Below, in pieces: positions 34,456-44,581 of a DNA stretch of 64,000 nucleotides (its first letter is position 1; every line of letters starts with the position of its first letter). The stretch is from Poindextera sp035604135 (GTDB taxonomy: Bacteria; Pseudomonadota; Alphaproteobacteria; Caulobacterales; Caulobacteraceae): contig DATNJB010000068.1 of NCBI GenBank assembly GCA_035604135.1, forward strand, positions 1 through 64,000, given 5' to 3'. The notes below the pieces were generated by a model. That model was not told the origin of the DNA, did not search any database, and saw only the letters and a program-made list of their open reading frames with translations. The position numbers and the translations under genes were made by a program.

Positions 34456-34469
34456 TTGATCTCGCGCAA
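34456..34469 (-). promoter_or_regulatory. FixK/FNR-type box before the 97-residue membrane protein
   Basis: TTGATCTCGCGCAA has a perfect left half and two mismatches on the right. It is 96.5 bases before the leftward start, about 36 bases more than the usual spacing. Most of that excess could be the 27-base duplication. Confidence 0.55.
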
Positions 34470-34615
34470 CAGAGGCGGGCCGCAGCTGGCGTTGCAGGCG
34501 GCGGTTCGCTCGGCACGGCCAAGTCGCGGGCAAGCGATCCCGCCAGATTGATCCAGCGCAAAGCCAATGCGTTGTTCGCGCGACAGACTGCTTGCCAGTT
34601 GGTGGAGGCAGCCCA

Positions 34616-35026
34616 GTGGCTCTCGCAGCGGTCATGATCCTAACCGCGGCCCTCTCAGGCGCAGCGCATGCCGCGCCGTCGGCGGTGACTGTCGCCTGCA
34701 ACGCTCCGGCGCCTACGCTAGGGGCCGAGGTTTCCGGCCCTGTCCCGCAGGTCATCGATGGCCGGACGTTCTGCCTGGCCGAGGGGCCGACGCCGGCGAG
34801 CTGGCTCAAGGTGACGTTGGCCGGCGACGCGGGCGCGGGCGGCCGGTCGGACCTGATGGCGGCCGCGTTCGCTCGCCGCGTGACCTGTGTCGTCTACAAG
34901 CGCGGGGATGACGGCGTGGTCGCACGCTGCGCCGTCGACGTCGCGACCGGCGCGCACCTCGGTCCCCAGCCGGCGTCCGAGACGTCTCGCGACGCCGACG
35001 CCGCGAACTGTCCGAAGCCCGACTAG
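34616..35026 (+). CDS. Small secreted protein of unknown function
   Basis: The 136-residue protein has a clear signal peptide (VALAAVMILTAALSGAAHAA) followed by a mature part with about five Cys residues (VTVACNAP, GRTFCLAEG, RVTCVVYKR, VARCAVDV, ANCPKPD), suggesting disulfides in the periplasm. The GTG start has GGAGG 7 bases upstream. The segment VIDGRTFCLAEG...LKVTLAG is reminiscent of nuclease-like (SNase) small domains, but the match is weak. I do not assign a function. It lies 38 bases before the large fusion gene on the same strand. Confidence 0.65.
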   Translation: MALAAVMILTAALSGAAHAAPSAVTVACNAPAPTLGAEVSGPVPQVIDGRTFCLAEGPTPASWLKVTLAGDAGAGGRSDLMAAAFARRVTCVVYKRGDDGVVARCAVDVATGAHLGPQPASETSRDADAANCPKPD

Positions 35027-35064
35027 CCGCGCGTCCGTCCCTGCGCGGTGGTCTTGCGGAGCTG

Positions 35065-37710
35065 ATGAAGATGCCTGAGCAGGGGTTCTCCGATCGCAGC
35101 GAAGCCGGGCGCGAGCTCGCCAAGCGGCTCGAGGCCATGTCGCTGGCCGATCCCGTCGTCTATGCGCTGCCGCGGGGCGGCGTGCCGCTCGCGGTCGAGA
35201 TCGGCCGGGCGTTGCACGCCCCCGTCGACGTGCTGCTCGTGCGCAAGATCGGCGCCCCAGGCCATGCCGAGCTCGCGCTGGCGGCGGTGGTCGACGGCGC
35301 GGCGCCGCAAACCGTGGTCAACGAGGAGGTGCGCGAGATTACCGGCGCCACCGCCGCCTACCTTGCCTCCGCGCGAGACCGAGAGCTGAAGGAAATCCAG
35401 CGCCGTCGCGCCGCCTATCTCGGCGAGCGCGCGCCGATCAGTCCGAAGGGGAGGACGGCGATCGTCGTCGACGACGGCCTGGCCACCGGCGCCACGGCCA
35501 AGGCCGCTGTCCGCGCACTGAAACAGCAGGGCGCCAAACGGGTCATCCTCGCCGTCCCCGTCGCGCCGCTGGACACGCTGGCCGAGATGCAAAGCGAGGC
35601 CGACGAGGTGATCTGCCTCCTGCCCGCCACGAACTTCTGGGGCGTCGGCCAGTTCTACCGCGACTTCCACCAGCTGACGGACGAGGAGACGGTGGCGTTG
35701 CTGCGTCAGGCGTGGGGCCCAGATAGCGACCCGCCGGTCGCCGATCGGCAGGAGGTGCGCATTCCGCCGCTGGAGCTGGCGGCCGACCTGCAGACGCCGA
35801 AGAATCCCCGCGGCGTCATCGTCTTCGCCCATGGCAGCGGCTCGAGCCGGCTCAGTCCGCGCAACCGCGTGGTCGCCGACGACCTGAACCGCCGCGGTTT
35901 CGCGACCCTGCTGCTCGATCTCCTGACCGAGAGCGAGGCGGGCCAGCGCCGCAACGTCTTCGACATCGACCTGCTCGCCGAGCGGCTGGCGCAAGGCGTG
36001 GCGTGGCTCGATCTGCACCCGCAGCTGGCGAGCCTGCCGCTCGGCCTGTTCGGCGCCTCGACCGGCGCCGGCGCCGCGCTGAACGCCGCGGCCCGGCTCG
36101 GCGAGCGGGTGGGAGCGGTGGTCTCGCGCGGCGGCCGGCCGGATCTGGCCGGCGAGGCCGCGCTGGCCAAGGTCGCCGCGCCGACGCTGCTCATCGTCGG
36201 CGGCGACGACCACGGCGTGATCGAGCTCAACCGCGCGGCGATCGCCGTCATGGGCTGCAAGAAGGCGCTGAAGATCGTGCCCGGCGCCACGCATCTCTTC
36301 GAAGAGCCCGGGACGCTCGAAGCGGTGATGCATCTGGCCGGCGACTGGTTCGAGCACACACTGGCGGGCAAAAACGCCGCCGAGGCGCCAGCCCGCGCGC
36401 TGCAAACCGTTGCGCCTAGCGTCGAACGGCAGCTGGAAGCGGCGCTCGAGCCCCTGCCCGCCATCGACGAGGAGGCATTCGCCGCCGCGTTCGACCGCTA
36501 TGCCGAGGCCCGCGTCGTGCTGATCGGCGAGGCCAGCCACGGCACGAGCGAATTCTACCGGGCGCGCGCGGCGATCACCCGGCGCCTGATCGAGCGTCAC
36601 GGCTTCGACACCGTCGCCGTCGAGGCGGACTGGCCGGACGCAGCCGCCATCGACCGTCACGTGCGCCATCGGCCGCATCAGAAATCCGAAACGCCGTTTA
36701 CGCGCTTCCCGACCTGGATGTGGCGCAACACCGACGTCGACGCCTTCGTCCGCTGGCTGCGCGGGCACAACCAGCGCCTGCCGACCGCCCGGCGGACCGC
36801 CTTCTACGGCCTCGACCTCTACAACATGCGCGCGTCGATGGCGGCGGTGCTCTCCTACCTCGACCGGGTCGACCCGAAGGCGGCGAAGGCGGCGCGCCAG
36901 CGCTACGCCTGCCTCGACCCCTGGAGCCAGGAGCCGGCCGCCTACGGCCGCGCATCACTGAGCGAAGGCTATGCGCTGTGCGAGGGCCCGGTCCTGGGCA
37001 TCCTGCGCGACATGGTGCGCCACGCCCTCGACTACGCCGAGCACGACGGCGAGCGCTTCTTCGACGCCGCGCAGAACGCCCGCGTCGTCGCCGACGCCGA
37101 GCGCTACTACCGCGTGATGTACTACGGCAGCCACGAGTCGTGGAACCTGCGCGACCGGCACATGTTCGAGACTCTCGACCATATCCTGGCGTTACGTGGC
37201 CCGACGTCGAAGGCGGTGGTCTGGGCGCACAATTCCCACATCGGCGACGCGCGCTTCACCGACATGGGGGCCGAGCGCGGCGAGCTGAACATCGGCCAGC
37301 TCTGCCGAGAGCGCTTCGGCCGCGAGGCGGCGTTGATCGGGTTAGGGACCCACACCGGCACGGTCATGGCCGCCTCGGACTGGGATGGCCCAGCCGAGGT
37401 CAAGCGCGTGCTGCCCTCGCGGCCCGACAGCTACGAGGCCCTGTGTCATCAGACCGGGACGCCGCGGTTCCTGGTCGATCTTCGCGCCGGCCGACACGAG
37501 AGCTTGCGGCGGGCGCTGCGCGAACCCCGGCTCGAGCGCTACATCGGCGTCATCTATCGGCCGGACACCGAGCTTATGAGCCACTATGCGCGTTCCTCGC
37601 TGCCCGACCAGTTCGACGGTTTCGTCTGGTTCGACGAGACCAGCGCCGTCGAGCCGTTGGTGACGACCGTCGTGTCCCACGAGGACGAGACCTATCCATT
37701 CGGCGTCTGA
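35065..37710 (+). CDS. Phosphoribosyltransferase - alpha/beta hydrolase - erythromycin esterase fusion
   Basis: The 881-residue protein has three parts: a PRTase domain (about 1-215; VVYALPRGGVPLAVEIGRAL, PRPP loop VVDDGLATGATAKAAVRAL), a dienelactone-hydrolase-like alpha/beta hydrolase (about 225-440; IVFAHGSGSSRLSPRNRVVA, nucleophile region GLFGASTGAGAALN) and an erythromycin-esterase-like domain (about 475-870; VVLIGEASHGTSEFYRAR, ADWPDAAAIDRHVR). From memory, mycobacterial Rv2030c joins the first and last of these and belongs to the DosR hypoxia regulon. Substrates are unknown in both. GGAG lies 3 bases before ATG 35065 and 9 before ATG 35071, so the second start is also possible. Hsp20 follows, as its mycobacterial counterpart lies near Rv2030c. 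Confidence 0.88.
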   Translation: MKMPEQGFSDRSEAGRELAKRLEAMSLADPVVYALPRGGVPLAVEIGRALHAPVDVLLVRKIGAPGHAELALAAVVDGAAPQTVVNEEVREITGATAAYLASARDRELKEIQRRRAAYLGERAPISPKGRTAIVVDDGLATGATAKAAVRALKQQGAKRVILAVPVAPLDTLAEMQSEADEVICLLPATNFWGVGQFYRDFHQLTDEETVALLRQAWGPDSDPPVADRQEVRIPPLELAADLQTPKNPRGVIVFAHGSGSSRLSPRNRVVADDLNRRGFATLLLDLLTESEAGQRRNVFDIDLLAERLAQGVAWLDLHPQLASLPLGLFGASTGAGAALNAAARLGERVGAVVSRGGRPDLAGEAALAKVAAPTLLIVGGDDHGVIELNRAAIAVMGCKKALKIVPGATHLFEEPGTLEAVMHLAGDWFEHTLAGKNAAEAPARALQTVAPSVERQLEAALEPLPAIDEEAFAAAFDRYAEARVVLIGEASHGTSEFYRARAAITRRLIERHGFDTVAVEADWPDAAAIDRHVRHRPHQKSETPFTRFPTWMWRNTDVDAFVRWLRGHNQRLPTARRTAFYGLDLYNMRASMAAVLSYLDRVDPKAAKAARQRYACLDPWSQEPAAYGRASLSEGYALCEGPVLGILRDMVRHALDYAEHDGERFFDAAQNARVVADAERYYRVMYYGSHESWNLRDRHMFETLDHILALRGPTSKAVVWAHNSHIGDARFTDMGAERGELNIGQLCRERFGREAALIGLGTHTGTVMAASDWDGPAEVKRVLPSRPDSYEALCHQTGTPRFLVDLRAGRHESLRRALREPRLERYIGVIYRPDTELMSHYARSSLPDQFDGFVWFDETSAVEPLVTTVVSHEDETYPFGV

Positions 37711-37725
37711 ATCAGCGGTGCTGAG

Positions 37726-37739
37726 TTGCGCTGGATCAA
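37726..37739 (+). promoter_or_regulatory. FixK/FNR-type box before hsp20
   Basis: TTGCGCTGGATCAA has a perfect right half and two left mismatches. Its centre is 75.5 bases before the Hsp20 start, predicting a leader of about 34 bases with a GGAGAG ribosome site. Confidence 0.62.
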
Positions 37740-37807
37740 GGCGCAAGCTGCGCTTTGGCGCACTGCTTCTCCGCGTCCCCATCGGGACAGACGTTGGAGA
37801 GACAGAG

Positions 37808-38281
37808 ATGACTGCAGTTCCCGTGAAGAAAATGACCGGCGCGCTGACCGCGTCGCCCTTCTTCAATGCGTTCGCACCGCTGCAACGCGAGATCGATCGC
37901 GTGTTCGAGGATTTCGTGCCGAGCTTCTGGCCAAGCGCAAACCCGGTCGACGTTCGCTGCAAGATGAACCTGGCCGAGACGAAGGACGGGCTTGAGCTGA
38001 CCGTCGAGCTGCCCGGTCTGGAGGAGAAGGACGTCAGTGTCGAAGTCAGCGACGGCGTGCTGACCGTCAGCGGCGAGAAGAAGTTCGAGTCCGAGCAGAA
38101 GGACAAGAGCTACCGCATGGTCGAGCGCGGCTATGGCTCGTTCTCGCGTTCGATCGAACTCCCGGCCGGCGTGAAGGCCGATCAGATCAAGGCCGCGCTC
38201 GCCAAGGGCGTGCTGACCGTGACCATCCCGGCCGCGCCGAAGGCCCAGCCGAAGAAGATCGAGGTGAAGACGACCGCCTAG
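37808..38281 (+). CDS. Small heat shock protein, Hsp20 family
   Basis: The 157-residue protein has a short N-terminal arm, an alpha-crystallin domain (about 50-145; KDGLELTVELPGLEEKDVSV, the DGVLTVSGEKK strand, and ALAKGVLTVTIPA, whose GVLT is the family's A-x-x-x-G-V-L signature) and a short tail. It is an ATP-independent chaperone that holds unfolding proteins in the cytoplasm. The ATG at 37808 has GGAGAG 5 bases upstream. The FixK-type box suggests low-oxygen induction, as for HspX in mycobacteria. Confidence 0.93.
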   Translation: MTAVPVKKMTGALTASPFFNAFAPLQREIDRVFEDFVPSFWPSANPVDVRCKMNLAETKDGLELTVELPGLEEKDVSVEVSDGVLTVSGEKKFESEQKDKSYRMVERGYGSFSRSIELPAGVKADQIKAALAKGVLTVTIPAAPKAQPKKIEVKTTA

Positions 38282-38339
38282 CCTCGGACCTCAAAGGCGT
38301 GCTGGCGACTTGAGCCCATCCCCCCGATAGGCGCGCCTT

Positions 38340-38385
38340 GCTCCCCCACCCGGCCCCTCCTGCCCCGAGCCCCGGGTGGGGGAGC
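38340..38385 (+). terminator. Long perfect GC-rich hairpin after hsp20
   Basis: GCTCCCCCACCCGG at 38340-38353 is the exact reverse complement of 38372-38385 (14 bp stem, 18-base loop). A weak T-rich stretch (ggtttctc) follows. It could end hsp20 transcription or be a dispersed genomic repeat of the kind common in this group. Confidence 0.5.
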
Positions 38386-38409
38386 GCGGTTTCTCTGGAG
38401 GAAGTCCCG

Positions 38410-38709
38410 ATGAAAGTTTCTGCTCTTGCTGCGGCAGCGGCTGCCGGTGCGGCGCTGCTGCTGGGCGGCTGCGTCGACGAATACGCCTACGGGCCGCCCG
38501 ACGGTTATGCGAACGTCGACTACGTCGGCTACTACGACGGCTACTACGGCCCGTACGACTACGGCTTCTGGGCGCCGAGTGGGTACTTCTACTATTCGGA
38601 CGGCAACGGCCGCTTCCACCGCGACGTCGGCGGCCACTTCCGGCACACGGCCGGTTCCGGATTCCACGCCATATCGGGTCACGCGCCCGGGTCGCACGGT
38701 CACCACTGA
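38410..38709 (+). CDS. Small Tyr/Gly/His-rich lipoprotein
   Basis: The 99-residue protein has a signal sequence ending in a lipobox (LLLGGC), then a tyrosine-rich stretch (YVGYYDGYYGPYDYGFW), and a tail rich in His and Gly. It would be anchored to a membrane facing the periplasm. No known domain. The ATG at 38410 has GGAGGAAG upstream. Composition suggests a stress-linked envelope protein, but function is unknown. An upstream extended frame (from 38338) translates the hairpin and is not used. Confidence 0.7.
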   Translation: MKVSALAAAAAAGAALLLGGCVDEYAYGPPDGYANVDYVGYYDGYYGPYDYGFWAPSGYFYYSDGNGRFHRDVGGHFRHTAGSGFHAISGHAPGSHGHH

Positions 38710-38773
38710 GAGGGCTCGCTGGTTATTCCCCGCCGCATCGCGCCAAGCTAGTCTGTGGGGGCCGTCGCGGGTC

Positions 38774-38787
38774 CTGATCCGGCTCAA
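38774..38787 (+). promoter_or_regulatory. FixK/FNR-type box before ftsH
   Basis: CTGATCCGGCTCAA has one mismatch in each half. Its centre is 45.5 bases before the ftsH ATG, predicting a leader of only about 4 bases. Confidence 0.55.
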
Positions 38788-38825
38788 TACGACGCAAACC
38801 CAGGCCGACGAGGAACGGCTCCGGC

Positions 38826-40766
38826 ATGGACGCGAGATCCCCGGCGCCTGAGAAAGGCAAGGAGTCGCCGCCGCGAGGCGACGGTCACGTTCTGCTCGGC
38901 TACCTTCTGGCCGGCCTGCTCGGCCTGATCGTCGTGCAATGGCTGTGGGCCATGATCGCGCCCTCGGAGACCATCCCCTACAGCCAGTTCGAGACGCTGG
39001 TCGCCCAGGGCAAGGTCAGCGACGTCACGATCAGCGACACCACGATCCAGGGCAAGCTCAAGTCGGCGCTGCCCGACGGCGCCACCGCCTTCACCACCGC
39101 CCGCGTCGAGCCGGCGCTCGCCGATCAGCTGGCCGCCAAGGGCGTCGTCGTCACCGGCGCGCCGCCGAGCGGATGGCTGACGGCGCTGCTTTCCTGGGTC
39201 GCGCCCCTGTTCTTCTTCTATCTGGTCTGGATCTTCCTCCTACGGCCGAGCGCAGGGGCGGGCCTCGGCGGCCTGCTCTCGGTGGGCAAGGCGCGGGCGA
39301 AGATCTTCGTCGAGACCGACACCAAGACGACATTCGCCGATGTGGCCGGCGTAGACGAGGCCAAGTTCGAGCTGCAGGAGGTCGTCGCCTTCCTGAAGGA
39401 CCCGAAGAGCTACGGCCGCCTCGGCGCGCATGTGCCGAAAGGCATCCTGCTGGTCGGACCGCCAGGCACCGGCAAGACGCTGCTCGCCCGCGCCGTCGCC
39501 GGCGAAGCTGGCGTGCCGTTCTTCTCCATTTCCGGGTCTGAGTTCGTCGAGATGTTCGTCGGCGTCGGCGCCGCGCGCGTGCGCGACCTGTTCGAGCAGG
39601 CCCGCAAGGCCGCGCCCTCGATCATCTTCATCGACGAGCTCGATTCGCTCGGCCGCTCGCGATCCGGCGTCCTCGCCGGCGGCATGGACGAGAAGGAGCA
39701 GACGCTGAACCAGCTCCTGGCCGAGCTGGACGGCTTCGACCCGAGCATCGGCGTGATCCTGCTGGCCGCCACCAACCGGCCGGAGATTCTCGACCCGGCG
39801 CTGCTGCGCGCCGGCCGCTTCGACCGCCAAGTGCTGGTCGACAGGCCCGACCTCAGCGGCCGCCGCGCCATCCTGGAGGTGCACGCGCGCAAGATCACGA
39901 TCGAGCCCGATGTCGATCTCGACGCCGTCGCCGGCCTGACGACCGGTTTCACCGGCGCGGACCTGGCCAACCTGGTGAACGAGGCGGCGCTGGTCGCCAC
40001 GCGCCGAAAGGCCGACGCGGTGAGCCTGGCCGACTTTACCGCCGCGATCGAGCGCATCGTCGCGGGCCTCGAGAAGAAGAGCCGGGTCCTGAACCCGGCC
40101 GAGCGGCGCCGTGTCGCCTACCACGAGATGGGCCACGCCCTGGTGGCGGCCAGCCTGCCGGGGGTCGACCCGGTGCACAAGGTCTCCATCATCCCCCGCG
40201 GCGTCGGCGCCCTTGGCTACACCATGCAGCGGCCGACCGAGGACCGCTTCCTGCTGGCGAAGAGCGACCTGGAGAACCGCATCGCGGTCCTGTTGGGCGG
40301 CCGCGCGGCGGAGGCGCTGATTTTCGACGGCGACGTCTCGACCGGCGCCGCCGACGACCTGCAGCGCGCGACCGAAATCGCCATGGAGATGGTCACCCGG
40401 CACGGCATGGATGCCACCGTGGGCTTGCGCGTGTTCACCGCGCCGCAGTCTCCATTGCTCGGCGGCGGGCCGATCCGCGAGGTCAGCGCCTCCGAGGGGG
40501 CCGAGCGCGAGATCGACCTGGCGGTGCGTGAGATCGTGTCCCGCGGCGCGGCGCGCGCCGAAGCGATATTGGCCGGACGACGAGGCGACCTCGAGGACGG
40601 CGTGCAGCTGCTCCTCGCGCAGGAGACCATCACCGCCGAGACGTTCGCGCCGCTCAGGCCCGTGCAAACGCCGGCGTCGGGCGCCGCGGAAGCAGCCGCC
40701 CCCGCTGGCGCGAAGCCGAGGTCCGCGGCCAAGGCGATTTCGATGCCATGGGGCGCTCCGGATTGA
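38826..40766 (+). CDS. ftsH: ATP-dependent zinc metalloprotease FtsH (accessory copy)
   Basis: The 646-residue protein has two N-terminal membrane helices (LLAGLLGLIVVQWLWAMI and LLSWVAPLFFFYLVWIFLL) flanking a periplasmic loop, an AAA+ ATPase (VGPPGTGKTLLARAVAGEAG, IIFIDELDSLGRSRSG, second region of homology ATNRPEILDPALLRAGRFDR) and an M41 peptidase domain with zinc motif YHEMGHALV. FtsH degrades misfolded membrane and short-lived proteins at the inner membrane. The sequence YSQFETLVAQGKVSDVTI marks the usual FtsH periplasmic start. With its FixK-type box and its place among hypoxia genes, this is probably a second, conditional copy rather than the housekeeping one. No clear ribosome site stands before the ATG, fitting a near-leaderless transcript. 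Confidence 0.93.
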   Translation: MDARSPAPEKGKESPPRGDGHVLLGYLLAGLLGLIVVQWLWAMIAPSETIPYSQFETLVAQGKVSDVTISDTTIQGKLKSALPDGATAFTTARVEPALADQLAAKGVVVTGAPPSGWLTALLSWVAPLFFFYLVWIFLLRPSAGAGLGGLLSVGKARAKIFVETDTKTTFADVAGVDEAKFELQEVVAFLKDPKSYGRLGAHVPKGILLVGPPGTGKTLLARAVAGEAGVPFFSISGSEFVEMFVGVGAARVRDLFEQARKAAPSIIFIDELDSLGRSRSGVLAGGMDEKEQTLNQLLAELDGFDPSIGVILLAATNRPEILDPALLRAGRFDRQVLVDRPDLSGRRAILEVHARKITIEPDVDLDAVAGLTTGFTGADLANLVNEAALVATRRKADAVSLADFTAAIERIVAGLEKKSRVLNPAERRRVAYHEMGHALVAASLPGVDPVHKVSIIPRGVGALGYTMQRPTEDRFLLAKSDLENRIAVLLGGRAAEALIFDGDVSTGAADDLQRATEIAMEMVTRHGMDATVGLRVFTAPQSPLLGGGPIREVSASEGAEREIDLAVREIVSRGAARAEAILAGRRGDLEDGVQLLLAQETITAETFAPLRPVQTPASGAAEAAAPAGAKPRSAAKAISMPWGAPD

Positions 40767-40854
40767 TCCGGCCGCAGGCGAAACGGAGGCTGAACACCTA
40801 GAGCGTGGACGGCCAGCCGTTGCGCTCGCCGTTAACGACCTCTTCCGGGCTTCT

Positions 40855-40868
40855 TTGATCCGCCTCAA
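40855..40868 (+). promoter_or_regulatory. FixK/FNR-type box before the 44-residue gene
   Basis: TTGATCCGCCTCAA has one mismatch. Its centre is 59.5 bases before the small gene at 40921, the standard spacing here. Confidence 0.72.
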
Positions 40869-40920
40869 GGCGAAGCCGCCGCGGTCGACCTAGGTTATCG
40901 GCAGAAGAGAGGAGTTCCTG

Positions 40921-41055
40921 ATGTCCCCCGAGATTTGGGCCGCCGATGCGATGATGGTCGGGGTGGTCATGTTCATGGTCCTGAGCTGGGCCTTCGAGCC
41001 GAAGACCCAGCGTGCATCGGCGCGTGCAGTGAAAGCGTCGCCGCAGCGCCGTTAG
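40921..41055 (+). CDS. 44-residue single-helix membrane protein
   Basis: ATG at 40921 (AGGAG 8 bases upstream) opens a 44-codon frame starting MSPEIWAADAMMVGVVMFMV, with one membrane helix (MMVGVVMFMVLSWAF) and a basic tail ending PQRR. The good ribosome site plus a FixK-type box at the standard 59.5-base spacing make it a believable gene despite its size. Such miniproteins often sit in oxidase or transporter complexes, but nothing identifies a partner. It is followed 31 bases later by the nitroreductase gene on the same strand. Confidence 0.6.
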   Translation: MSPEIWAADAMMVGVVMFMVLSWAFEPKTQRASARAVKASPQRR

Positions 41056-41086
41056 TTTTGGGCCACAGCAAGTAGGGAGCCTCGTC

Positions 41087-41668
41087 ATGGACGCCGTCGA
41101 CGCCATCTATGGCCGCCGCGCCATCCGCAACTTCACCGGCCAGACGCCGCCGCGCGAGGAGATCGAAGCGCTGATCGAGGCGGCGGTGCAGGCGCCCAAC
41201 GGGATGAATCGCCAGCCGTGGGCGTTCGTGGTCGTCGAGGACAAAGCCGCGCTGGCGCGCTTCTCGACCGCCGCCAAGGCCTACCTGATGCGGACGATGC
41301 CCGCGAGCTCGCCGCTGCATTCGCATCGCGAGCACCTGGTCTCCAGCGACTTCAACATCTTCTACAATGCGCCGGTCCTCGTCGTGATCTGCGCGACCGA
41401 TCCCGACCCGATGTCGGCGAAGGACTGCTGTCTCGCAGCCGAGAACATGATGCTGGCCGCGCACGACCGGCGCATTGGGACCTGCTGGATCGGCTTTGCG
41501 GAGGCCTGGCTGAATTCGGCCGAGGGCAAGCAGGCGCTCGGCATTCCCGAGAGCCATACGGTCGTCGCTCCGATCATCGTGGGCCACGCGGCCGAGACGC
41601 CGGCGCGTCCGCATCGCAATACGCCCGCCGTGCGCTGGGTCGGCCAGCCCGTTCACACCCCCGCCTGA
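41087..41668 (+). CDS. Nitroreductase-family FMN oxidoreductase
   Basis: The 193-residue protein begins DAIYGRRAIRNFTGQTPPRE and has the FMN-contact segments AAVQAPNGMNRQPWAFVVVE and TCWIGFAEAW typical of the nitroreductase superfamily (PF00881). Family members use NAD(P)H and FMN to reduce quinones, nitro groups or other electron acceptors, usually as dimers in the cytoplasm. Its natural substrate is unknown. Nitroreductase-like proteins are also induced in the mycobacterial hypoxia regulon. It is downstream of the FixK-boxed 44-residue gene and 24 bases before the next small gene, so these are likely one transcript. Confidence 0.88.
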   Translation: MDAVDAIYGRRAIRNFTGQTPPREEIEALIEAAVQAPNGMNRQPWAFVVVEDKAALARFSTAAKAYLMRTMPASSPLHSHREHLVSSDFNIFYNAPVLVVICATDPDPMSAKDCCLAAENMMLAAHDRRIGTCWIGFAEAWLNSAEGKQALGIPESHTVVAPIIVGHAAETPARPHRNTPAVRWVGQPVHTPA

Positions 41669-41692
41669 CCCACGCCGGTTTCGGGAGCCCGC

Positions 41693-41944
41693 ATGATCTC
41701 CATAGAAGACTGCATCGCGCTCAGCGGCCTGACGCAAGACGAGGTTGACGCGATCGGCGAGCATGAGCACGTGCCGGAGATCGCCGCGGCGGCGCTAGCC
41801 AACTACCTGCTCAATCGCCCCGAGGGCGTTCGCGAAATCCGCGAGATGATCGTCGACGACATCCGCGATGCCCGCGCCAAGGGTCACAACAAGCACGCGG
41901 CCGAACTCTTCGGCGCCCTGCGGCACTTCCTCGACACCCACTGA
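41693..41944 (+). CDS. Small hypothetical helical protein
   Basis: The 83-residue protein starts MISIEDCIALSGLTQDEVDA and is predicted mostly helical, with an acidic face and segments AAAALANYLLNRPEGVREIR and KHAAELFGALRHFLDTH. No membrane segment or signal. I do not recognise a named domain. It follows the nitroreductase by 24 bases and probably shares its low-oxygen promoter. Confidence 0.68.
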   Translation: MISIEDCIALSGLTQDEVDAIGEHEHVPEIAAAALANYLLNRPEGVREIREMIVDDIRDARAKGHNKHAAELFGALRHFLDTH

Positions 41945-41967
41945 GCCGACGCAGCGGCGCGGACCGG

Positions 41968-44019
<2,052 letters not shown>

Positions 44020-44094
44020 TTCAGATCCCCGCCCCGGTCGACATCTCGCGACCGTTCTCGAAGAAAGCTGCGCGAGAGTCGATCCCTTGGTGCG

Positions 44095-44556
44095 CTAGAG
44101 ACGCTGGAGAGCCTCCTCGATGAATCCCCGTTGGCCCGCGAGGATCTTTCGTCGCGCTGCCTCGACCTCGAAGTAGCCGGCCTGGTCGCACTCCGGAACC
44201 AGAATGGTCCGCCCCGAGCGTGGCGGCCACTCCAGCTCGAAGGTGTTGCTCTTGAAGGATGCGAGGTCGAGGTCGGCCTCGACCAGCCAGCAAAGCACCG
44301 TCTTGCCGCCCCTTTGCTTCAGCTGCGCAAGGGCTGTGAACGCGCCCGATACGGTCTGGCCGACCTCTTCCTCGAACTCGCGTACGGCGGCGGCGCGCGG
44401 ATCTTCGCCGGGATCGATCAGGCCCTTCGGGATCGACCAGACGCCGACGTCCTTGCCCCGCCAGTAGGGGCCGCCAGGATGTACGAGCAGGAACTCCACG
44501 CCGCGCACGCGCGAGCGCCGGAAGACGAGAATTCCCGCGCTTGTCTGGCCGGCCAT
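44095..44556 (-). CDS. Nudix hydrolase
   Basis: The 153-residue protein carries the Nudix box G-x5-E-x7-REFEEE-x-G: GLIDPGEDPRAAAVREFEEE followed by VGQT. The flanks (TSAGILVFRRSRVRGVEFLL, KDVGVWSIPKG) fit the family of diadenosine or dinucleotide polyphosphate and NTP-cleaving enzymes. It would hydrolyse a nucleoside diphosphate linked to some group; the substrate cannot be read from sequence. It precedes nadE on the same strand, 75 bases away, hinting at a role in nucleotide clean-up. Confidence 0.88.
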   Translation of the reverse strand: MAGQTSAGILVFRRSRVRGVEFLLVHPGGPYWRGKDVGVWSIPKGLIDPGEDPRAAAVREFEEEVGQTVSGAFTALAQLKQRGGKTVLCWLVEADLDLASFKSNTFELEWPPRSGRTILVPECDQAGYFEVEAARRKILAGQRGFIEEALQRL

Positions 44557-44581
44557 CCCGGCATCTTAGCGGTCGATCGGG

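Noticed and set aside
39240..40868. Leftward open frame opposite ftsH
   Set aside because: Antisense to the intact AAA and M41 motifs of FtsH; composition is typical of a shadow frame.
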